Below are positions 7,806 to 15,089 of a stretch of 15,089 nucleotides of DNA, piece by piece. The notes beneath the pieces were generated by a model that saw only the letters and a list, made by a program, of their open reading frames with translations, searched no databases and was not told the origin of the DNA. Numbering within the stretch: the first letter of the stretch is position 1; each line of letters begins with the position of its first letter. The position numbers and the translations under genes were made by a program. Origin of the DNA: Mycoplasmoidaceae bacterium (GTDB taxonomy: Bacteria; Bacillota_I; Bacilli_A; Mycoplasmatales; Mycoplasmoidaceae); the NCBI GenBank assembly GCA_024427105.1, contig JAKSVR010000018.1:1-15089 (forward strand). Reading direction: 5' to 3'.

Positions 7806-10751
7806 ATGTTATTTCTAAAGAAATTTAAAGCTGTTGGATTTAAATCATTCGCTAATCCGATTGAATTATCTTTTAAGGATTCAATGGTTGGTGTTGTTGG
7901 TCCTAACGGATCAGGCAAATCAAATATTGTTGATGCTATTAAGTGAGTATTAGGTGAGCAATCTAAGAAAGCACTTCGTGGTAAAAGTTCAAGCGATATT
8001 ATCTTTCATGGTTCGAAAGACAAGGATGGTAGCGAATATGCTTTAGTTTCTTTAACATTTGATAACTCAAACAAAATCTTACATACCGATCTTCCTGAAG
8101 TAACTGTAACTAGAAAACTAACACGAAACGAAGGTGCTAACGAATATTTCATCAATGATGAGATTTGCCGATTAAAAGATATCCAGGAATTATTTTTAGA
8201 TACTGGATTAGCAAAGGGGTCATTAGGGATCATTTCTCAAGGAACCGTTCAATGGTTTGTTGAGGCTAAACCTGAAGAGCGTAGAAAAATCTTTGAAGAT
8301 GCTGCTGGCATTGGTCTTTATGCAAAGAAAAAAGAAGAAAGTCAATCAGAGCTTGAAAGAGCAACGGTTAATTTAAACCGTGTATCTGACTATGTTAATA
8401 TTTTAGAAAAAGATATTAAGAAACTTTCTAAGCAAGTAGAAAAAGCAAAAATTTATCAAGAAAAGAAAAAACAATTAATGGAACTAGAATTAATCATTCT
8501 AGTAAAAGATATTTCTTTCTATCAATCTAAATTAGCTGAATTAAAATCAATTATTGAACGAAACAAACAAATTGTCACATCAAATGAAGCTGATATTGAA
8601 ATTGTTAGCAAACAATTAGTAGATGTAAAAGAAAAAGCAAATCAATCTGATGCTGATGTTGAAGAATTTAACACTAGATTTACAAACATCATCCAAGAAA
8701 TGAACAAACTAGATGTTAAAAAGTCAGCAATTGAATCAAACTTACAAAATGATCTAAGTAGTGGTTCTGCAGAAAAGAAAGCTAAAGCTTTAGGACAATT
8801 AATTTCTAATCTTGAATATGATTTAAAATCTGCAAGAGAAAATCGCGACAAACTTTCAGACGAAATTAATGGTTATGATGGAATTAGAAATGACCAACAA
8901 GTGAAAAACGATAATGCTGCTGCAAAAGTTGCTAGTCTTACAAACAAGATTTCTGAACTTGGATATAAATTAAGGGCTATCGAAGATAAGATTGAGAATG
9001 AATACATTAATGAGTCTGGAACTAAGACCGTTATGGAAAATAAAAATGCACTTCATGGAATTATTGGGACAGTAAAAGATTTTGTTACTGTTGACAAACA
9101 ATATGAAACTGCTATCACTCTAGCGTTAGGTCAAAGTTCTAGTTTTGTTATTACTGAAACAGAAGATGATGCAAAATATGCAATTGACTTTTTAAAATCT
9201 AACAAAGCTGGTAAGGCAACATTCTTACCATTAACTTTGGTTAAACCTCGTCCTTTAAGGGAAGAGCACTCATTAGTTGTGAAACAACTGGATGGTTATA
9301 TTGATACTGCTGATCGATTAATTAGTTATGATTTAAAATATGCTGATTTATTTAGTATGTTATTAGGTCGAATCTTAGTTTCGCAAGATTTAAACTCAGC
9401 CATAACTATATCTAAATACACGCAATCTTCTTATCAAGTTGTAACACTTGATGGTCAAACAGTCTCTGTTGGTGGAGCAATTACTGGTGGTTATAACAAA
9501 GCTAAGTATGCGCCAATCTTTAACCTACAAGAAAATAAAGCTTCATTAGAAAAAGAAATTGCTGATTTAACAAAGCAATGCTCAGAAGCTAGAATTGAGC
9601 AAGCAAAGCTTGTAAATGGTTTAAAAGAGACTAATGAAAAACTAAACGAAAAGAAAATTCTTTTCAATTCATACGAAGAAAAAATCAAGAATATTGAAGC
9701 TAGTCTATTCCGTTACCAAGCTGATTTTAATCAATTAGACAAAACAGCTATGAATGAAGCTAAAACTGAGACAGTCGACGAAATTGTTAAACAACTCGCA
9801 GATTTACAAATTAAAAAAGATAAGATTGTTCAAGATTTAAATGTTGCTCGTGCAACAAAACAAACAAACCGACAAATTGCTGATGACTATCAAGCTCGTC
9901 TTGACGAAACAAGAGCTTTAGTTAATAAAGCTAATGCTGAACAAGCTCATGCTGAAGTTGATCTTGAAAAAGCTAAGGCTGTTATTGCAAATGCTAAAGA
10001 TCGTATTTCGTCAGAATATCGAATGACAGTAGAAAATGCTGTAATGAATTACAATAAAGAACTACCAATGTCTGATGCACAAGCTCGTGACACAATTCAA
10101 ACACTAAGATTTGAATTGGATCAAATTGGTGCTATCAATATGGAAGCATTAAAAGAACTTGAAGAAAAACAAAAAGAATATGATTCTTTATCAGTTCAAC
10201 ATAAAGAACTTATCGATGCTAAAGACACAATTGAAAAAGCTATCGCTGAATTAGATAATAAAGCAAGAAATAGTTTTAGAGAAACGATTGAAAAAGTTAA
10301 TAATCAATTACCAAACGTGTTTGGCTATCTATTTGGTGGTGGAACTGCCTCTGTTCAATACACTGATCCAAATGATATTTTAAATTCAGGAATCGAGGTA
10401 ACTGCCGTTCCTCCAGGCAAAAAGATAACTACGTTAAATCTCCTTTCTGGTGGTGAAAAGTCACTTGTGGCTTTATCAGTATTATTTGCTATTTTAAGGG
10501 TTCACAACTTCCCTTTAGTTGTTCTTGATGAAGCAGAATCTGCACTTGACCCTGCTAATGTTGAAAGATTTGGAAGCATCATTAAAAATAATTCTAAAGA
10601 CACTCAATTTTTAGTTATTACTCACCGTCCAGGAACAATGGAAAGATGTGATAGTTTATTTGGTGCAACAATGCAAATAAAAGGTATTACTAATATGTAT
10701 AAAGTCACTTTAGCTCATGCTAAATCTGAATTTGGAAACGATGGTCAATAA
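7806..10751 (+). CDS. smc: Chromosome segregation protein SMC
   Basis: A 981-residue SMC ATPase that, with ScpA/ScpB (not in this window), compacts and helps segregate the chromosome. Walker A GPNGSGKS is at 32-39, with FKSF at 12-15 just before it. The Q-loop/[15 protein letters not shown] region lies near 131-145. Long coiled-coil arms, rich in Lys/Glu/Gln, run from about 165 to 410 and 570 to 800. The hinge begins at [12 protein letters not shown] near 416 and includes the GGAITGG segment near 557-563. The C-terminal head has the signature LSGGEKS (880-886) and Walker [13 protein letters not shown] from 904. About 980 residues is short compared with roughly 1,180 in Bacillus but typical of mollicute SMC. 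One Trp is TGA (near 7945), one TGG. A strong GGGAGG (7795-7800) at the end of rnc drives initiation. The stop shares one base with the ftsY start. Confidence 0.97.
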
Positions 10752-11785
10752 TGGGTCTTTTTAAAAATCTAATTAATAGAATTAGGGAAAAGAAAGCTGA
10801 AAAAGCTGCTAACAAAATTAAAGCAACAACTCAAATTGCTCAAGTTGATCAAAAAACATTTGACCAGGGTTTAAAAAAATCTGGTGGCGTTTTAAAATCA
10901 GCATTAAATGACCTAATCAAACAGCATCGTAAAGTCGATGAGTCAATGCTTGAAAGCATTGAAGAAATGTTAATTGGTTTTGATGTTGGCACCGGTGCTA
11001 CAACTAAGATAATGCAAGCCATTGAAGATGAAATTAAATATCAAAATGTTGACAATCCTGAATTAGTTAAACAAATTATTATTGATAAAATTTTTGTTTA
11101 CTACATTCAAGATACAATCATTGAAAATGGTTTAAATCTTAAAGTTGGTGACACTAATGTTATTTTAGTTTCAGGTGTAAATGGAGTTGGTAAAACAACA
11201 TCTATTGCTAAAATTGCTCACTATCTTTTAGATAAGGGTATGAAAGTCTGTCTGGTTGCTGGTGATACCTTTAGAGCAGGAGCGGTTGAACAACTAGCTA
11301 TATGAGCTGATAGATTAAATATTCAATGTTTTAAACCAAAAATAGCTAACCAAGATCCAGCATCTGTCATTTATGAAGGTGTTAAATGAGCCAACGAAAA
11401 TAAGATTGATGTTGTTTTGTGTGATACATCAGGTCGTTTACAAAATAAGATAAATCTTATGAACGAATTAAAAAAGATTGATGGAGTAATTAAGAAATTT
11501 AATCCTTCCCAACCTTGCGAATCATTGTTAGTATTAGATGCAACAACTGGTCAATCAGGTATTATGCAAGCTAAAGCTTTTAGTGAAGTAACAAAGTTAA
11601 CTGGTATTATTCTAACAAAAATGGATTCAACATCTAAAGGTGGAATAATTTTAGCAATAAAAGATAGTTTTAACATTCCAGTTAAATTTATTGGCTTAGG
11701 CGAAACTTATAATGATCTCCAACCTTTCGATATTGAAAAATTCGTTATTGGTTTAACTAAAGATCTAAACTTAGATAAACAATAA
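10751..11785 (+). CDS. ftsY: Signal recognition particle receptor FtsY
   Basis: A 344-residue SRP-family GTPase that docks the SRP-ribosome complex at the membrane for co-translational insertion. The basic N-terminal stretch [20 protein letters not shown] is probably an amphipathic membrane-binding helix. There is almost no acidic A domain, as in other compact bacterial FtsY proteins. The N domain follows (about 40-125), then the G domain with GVNGVGKTT (142-150), [16 protein letters not shown] (225-229), TKMD (289-292) and a C-terminal [12 protein letters not shown] motif. W185 and W213 are TGA codons. The ATG overlaps the smc stop as TAATG with no clear ribosome binding site. It is the last gene of the yloU-ftsY block, followed by a terminator. 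Confidence 0.97.
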
Positions 11786-11802
11786 TTACTGATTTTAGCC
11801 TT

Positions 11803-11840
11803 CAAAAATAAAAGAAGCAGACTATGTCTGTTATTTTTTT
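11803..11840 (+). terminator. Rho-independent terminator after ftsY
   Basis: CAGAC (11818-11822) and GTCTG (11826-11830) form a short GC-containing stem with a TAT loop. It is preceded by an A-rich run and followed by TTATTTTTTTT from 11831. It lies about 33 bp after the ftsY stop and closes the yloU-ftsY block. Confidence 0.75.
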
Positions 11841-11863
11841 TATATTAAAATAAAATAATAATA

Positions 11864-11869
11864 TATAAA
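11864..11869 (+). promoter_or_regulatory. Possible -10 element for the two-helix membrane protein
   Basis: TATAAA lies 22 bp before the start codon at 11892, in a very AT-rich leader, with AGGAGA at 11878-11883 downstream. Several overlapping TA-rich hexamers are equally plausible, so the exact element is uncertain. A promoter is expected here because the gene sits between two terminators. Confidence 0.3.
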
Positions 11870-11891
11870 ATGTATATAGGAGAAAGAAAAA

Positions 11892-12329
11892 ATGGCATTT
11901 ATTTCAAATGAAAAACGTGAGGATTTAATTAAAAAGGTTAATAAGGGATATGGTTTTAGAAAATTCATATTATTACTCGATATTATTTTATTAACCGGTT
12001 TTATGATTGTTGCCTTCCTTAGTTGATATTGACAAGGTGACTGAGCTTGGGCTAAAGATGGAGCATTAACACCTTTTGGCCAAGGAATGCTAGGAGTTGC
12101 TGCATTTATTGTTGTTTTAGGTCTTGTAAGTGTAATTCTATTGTTCACAATCAAATCACCTAGAAGTGTTAAAGAGGAAATAAAAACTCTTGAATCTTCT
12201 CCATTAGCGGGTAAGAAAATCCATAAAGATGAAACTGCTGGTGAAGTAATGCGTGCAAGAAGAGATCCTGAAAACGCAATTACTGAAAGTAAAAAGAAGA
12301 AACAAGAAAAGAAAAAAAAGTCTAACTAA
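11892..12329 (+). CDS. Hypothetical two-helix membrane protein with Lys-rich tail
   Basis: A 145-residue protein I do not recognise. The N terminus is charged (residues 5-24). A first membrane helix spans about 25-46, followed by a Trp-rich loop WYWQGDWAW (45-53), a second helix at about 66-90, and a charged, probably cytosolic tail ending in a run of Lys (about 132-144). Three of the four loop Trp codons are TGA and one is TGG, so standard-code annotation would miss the N-terminal half. The start is supported by AGGAGA eight bases upstream. It stands alone: ftsY ends at a terminator before it and a bidirectional terminator follows. The basic tail could bind RNA, ribosomes or lipid, but nothing visible decides this. 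Confidence 0.85.
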
Positions 12330-12349
12330 TAAATCTTAATTCTTAAAAT

Positions 12350-12378
12350 AAAAAGAAGACCAAACGGTCTTCTTTTTT
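12350..12378. terminator. Strong bidirectional terminator between the membrane protein gene and rpsI
   Basis: AAAAAGAAGACC (12350-12361) and GGTCTTCTTTTT (12366-12377) form a perfect 12-bp stem around the loop AAAC, with T-runs available on both strands. It ends the + strand membrane protein gene and the - strand rpoC-rplM-rpsI transcript, whose last stop codon is 15 bp away. Confidence 0.93.
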
Positions 12379-12393
12379 GTGATAATTGAGAAA

Positions 12394-12789
12394 TTAACGC
12401 TTTGTAAATTGTGGAGATCGACGTGCACCATATTTACCATATTTTTTACGTTCTTTAACACGTGAATCTCTAGTAGTTAACTTAGCTCTTTTTAGTGTTG
12501 TCTTTTGATCAGCATTACAATCAACCAATGCACGAGCAATACCTAAACGGATAGCTCCAGCTTGACCTTTGAAACCACCACCAACAACTTTAACTTGGAT
12601 GTCAAATGTTTTCATTTGGTTAGTTGCTTCAAGAGGTTGTAACATATCTTGGATAACTAATTTATTAGGAAAATATTCAGCAGGAGTTCTACCATTAATG
12701 GTAATCTTACCATTTCCTGGTATCATTAATACTCTTGCGACAGATGTTTTTCTACGTCCTAAACCTTTGTATTCAATTTTTGTTGCCAT
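12394..12789 (-). CDS. rpsI: 30S ribosomal protein S9
   Basis: A 131-residue small-subunit protein. Diagnostic features are [12 protein letters not shown] (9-20), [28 protein letters not shown] (70-88) and the C-terminal [17 protein letters not shown]. In the family, the terminal Lys-Arg reaches the P-site tRNA anticodon. The final residues here are TKR rather than the common SKR. It follows rplM by two bases, and a modest GGTAGGT inside the end of rplM serves as ribosome binding site. The rplM-rpsI pair is conserved across bacteria. It is the last gene before a strong bidirectional terminator. Confidence 0.98.
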   Translation of the reverse strand: MATKIEYKGLGRRKTSVARVLMIPGNGKITINGRTPAEYFPNKLVIQDMLQPLEATNQMKTFDIQVKVVGGGFKGQAGAIRLGIARALVDCNADQKTTLKRAKLTTRDSRVKERKKYGKYGARRSPQFTKR

Positions 12790-12791
12790 GA

Positions 12792-13235
12792 TTATTTACC
12801 TACCTTAATTGTTTTTGGTTTTTGTTTGCTATGATCTTTACCAGCATCTTTATAAACATGAAGTTTCTTAATTATCTTTTCAGATAATCGGTTTTTTGGT
12901 AGCATGCCTTTAACAGCAATAGTAACTAATTCATCAGAATAGTTCTTGATCATTTCTCGTAATGATCTTTTTCTAATACCGCCAATATAACCAGAGTGGT
13001 TGTATCTAAATTCTTTGTCTAGTTTGTTACCAGTAACTTTAACTTTATCACTATTAATAATGATAAGGTTATCACCACAATCAATGTTTGGTGTAAAGTT
13101 TGGTTTATTCTTTCCACGAAGAATATCAGCTGCAGCAACAGCTAATTTTCCTAGGACAACACCACTAGCATCAATCGTGTATCAAACACGATTGCTTCTA
13201 GCTGTTTCGTTTTTAAGCATAGTTGATTTTTGCAT
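12792..13235 (-). CDS. rplM: 50S ribosomal protein L13
   Basis: A 147-residue large-subunit protein, an early assembler. It shows the W-Y-x-IDASG-x-VLGKLA start (18-32), [14 protein letters not shown], the [22 protein letters not shown] core, and the basic C-terminal [32 protein letters not shown] region. W18 is TGA (near 13184), so standard-code annotation would start the gene late. The ATG at 13235 has AAAGGAG six bases upstream (13242-13248); a second in-frame ATG five codons later lacks this. It starts 34 bp after the rpoC stop, with no terminator in the gap, and is followed two bases later by rpsI. Confidence 0.97.
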
Positions 13236-13269
13236 AAGTTTCTCCTTTTATTTTATCACAGATGTACAA

Positions 13270-15089
13270 TTAGTATTCTTTTTTGTACATTTCGTCACCT
13301 TTAGCGATGACATCTTCTGGTCTTTCCAGACCAGTACCAACTGGTAATAAGTTACCAATCATAACATTTTCCTTTAATCCCATTAAAGTATCAATGTCTC
13401 CTCTAATGGCAGCATCAGTCAAGATCTTCTTTGTATCTTGGAATGATGCAGCAGCAAGGAATGGACCTTTTTTACTTGTAGCAACGTTATCTAGTCCATA
13501 AATTTCGTTCTTAGCGGTTGGCAATTCTTTACCAGCAGCAAATAGTTTGTTACATTCTTCAATGAATGTATTGATATCTGTTGTTTCACCAATGAAGTAG
13601 TTGCTGTCACCAGGACTTAGAACTTTTAACTTATTAGTTAATTGACGAACAATAATTTCAATATACTTATCTGAAATTTCAATACCTTGAAGACGATAAA
13701 CTTTTTGTACTTCCTTAATTAAGTAGTCTCTCACTGCTTCAATACCAGCAACATCAAGTAACATCTTGATGTTAATAGAACCTTCAGTAATCTTGTCACC
13801 AGCTTCTAGGTGGTCACCCTTTTCAATACGAATAACTTGTGACAATGATGCATGATATTTCTTTTCTTCTTCAGTAATATCATTAATAACAGTAATGATT
13901 GTTCCATCTTCTACTGGTTCAATCTTTGTTACTTCACATGCAGCATTAGCAATAATTGCTAATTCACGTTCTGCAGGTGGAACAAGATCAAACAATTGTT
14001 TCAATCTTTCAAAACCTTGTGTAATGTTAGCTTCACCAGCCGCACCACCAGTATGGAATGTTCTCATAGTTAATTGTGTACCAGGTTCACCGATTGATTG
14101 TGCAGCAATAACACCAATAGCAGTACCAATTTCAATTGGTTTGTTTGTTGTTAAGTCATTACCAAAACATTTTTGACAAATACCATCTTTACATTGACAA
14201 TGTAATACAGATCGAATTGTTACTTCCTTAATACCAAGTTTTTCAATCTTAGTAGCCATTGTAGGTGTGATGATTTCATTTTTAGAAACAAGCACCTTAT
14301 CATCTTTAGGATTAATAATATCTTCAAATGCATAACGGTTAGCAATACGATCAGCTAAAGATTCAATCTTGTAGTTTTGTTTTGTATCTTCAATTGCTCT
14401 TACCACTAATCCTGTTGGTGTACCACAATCTTCTTCTTTAACAATAACTTCTTGAGCAGCATCTACTAATTTTCTAGTCATGTAACCAGATTTAGATGTT
14501 TTCATGGCTGTATCAGCCATACCCTTACGAGCACCATAAGATGCATTAAAATATTCAGCAATTGTTAATCCATCAAGGAATGAGTGTTTGATTGGTGTTT
14601 CAATTGTATCCTTAATAACATTTGATTTTGTCTTTTGGTCATAGTTATATGACTTACTCATCAATCCACGCATACCTAATAGTTGAGTAAACTGAGATTC
14701 ATTACCACGGGCACCTGAGTTAGCCATAATAATAACTGGGTTATTACGGTTTTTAGGATCAGCTAAGATTTCTTTAATATCGTCAGTAACGGTATTCTTA
14801 ACACCTGATCAAAGATCAATAACACGTTTATATCTTTCATCATCAGTTAATAGACCTTTTTCAAATTGCTTTTTCAATTTAGCAACTTTTGCATCAGCAC
14901 CAACAAAGTATTGATCTTTCTTGTTATAGCTTGGCAAATCAAAGGCAGAAATTGTAACGGATGATTTTGTTGAGAAATCAAAACCAATGTTTTTGATTGC
15001 ATCCATTGTTTTAGCTGTAACATCAACTTCAAAATGTCCATATAGACTATCAACAATTTTTTGTAATGTTTTCTTTGTAAATGGATTAG
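13270..15089 (-). CDS. rpoC: DNA-directed RNA polymerase subunit beta' (C-terminal part)
   Basis: The last 605 codons of RpoC; the N-terminal part lies beyond the right edge of the window, and the last two window bases belong to a split codon. It contains MANSGARGNESQ, the MRGLM segment, the bridge helix/trigger loop region (GARKGMADTAMKTSKSGYM then TRKLVDAAQE), the second zinc site (CGT, then HCQCKDGICQKCFG), the GVIAAQSIGEPGTQL motif with TMRTFHTGG, and the C-terminal AAASFQDTKKILTDAAIRG and MIGNLLPVGTG block. These form the active-site wall and the omega-contacting tail. One Trp is TGA (near 14811). The stop is TAA at 13270-13272. rplM follows in the same direction after 34 bp, so read-through from rpoBC is plausible. 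Confidence 0.98.

Noticed and set aside
8642..9688. Open - strand frames inside smc
   Set aside because: Shadows of the coiled-coil coding sequence, lacking start signals.
13283..14176. Open + strand frames opposite rpoC
   Set aside because: They are shadows of the strongly conserved rpoC coding sequence, with no ribosome sites and no family resemblance.
1..15089. Mobile element, CRISPR array, phage or defence island
   Set aside because: No transposase, integrase, repeat-spacer pattern or target-site duplication is visible; almost all genes are core functions.

Overview
The window is a gene-dense, AT-rich bacterial chromosome segment from a mollicute (Mycoplasma/Ureaplasma/Spiroplasma-type organism). 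The main evidence is the genetic code. At least 12 recognisable proteins continue through in-frame TGA exactly where a Trp fits, and read with standard stops ppa, folD, plsX, rnc, smc, ftsY and rpoC would all be broken. By hand count 21 of 25 Trp codons are TGA, and all 16 genes stop with TAA. The genus cannot be fixed from the sequence alone. Apart from possibly two small membrane proteins, the content is ordinary core genome: no insertion sequence, phage gene, CRISPR array or rRNA is visible, and no gene-free stretch reaches 300 bp.

Layout: (1) + strand, 1-1151: the 3' part of tRNA-Ala(UGC) with a terminator, then a promoter and a two-gene unit of a four-helix membrane protein and inorganic pyrophosphatase (ppa). 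(2) - strand, 4076-1176: rpmF (L32) with its own hairpin, then an overlapping trio of thyX (flavin-dependent thymidylate synthase), folD (methylene-THF dehydrogenase/cyclohydrolase) and a DUF2130 protein with a D...ExK nuclease-like signature. (3) + strand, 4137-11785: yloU (Asp23 family), fakA, plsX, rnc, smc and ftsY, tightly packed and mostly overlapping. (4) + strand, 11892-12329: a two-helix membrane protein with a Lys-rich tail, bounded by terminators. (5) - strand, from the right edge to 12394: the C-terminal part of rpoC, then rplM (L13) and rpsI (S9), ending at a bidirectional terminator shared with block 4.

How the genes fit together: ThyX and FolD share methylene-tetrahydrofolate, linking dTMP synthesis to the 10-formyl-THF pool. 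FakA and PlsX belong to the route that phosphorylates scavenged fatty acids and passes them to phospholipid synthesis. Rnc, SMC and FtsY serve RNA processing, chromosome organisation and membrane protein targeting. Block 3 keeps the order of the Bacillus yloU-yloV...plsX...rncS-smc-ftsY region without the fatty acid synthesis genes between them, consistent with a parasite that imports lipids.

I did not find a convincing new multi-gene system. The items most worth checking are the thyX-folD-DUF2130 coupling, an apparently leaderless yloU-fakA transcript starting at a palindromic -10 element, a 15-bp hairpin between rpmF and thyX, and the rpoC-rplM-rpsI junction.
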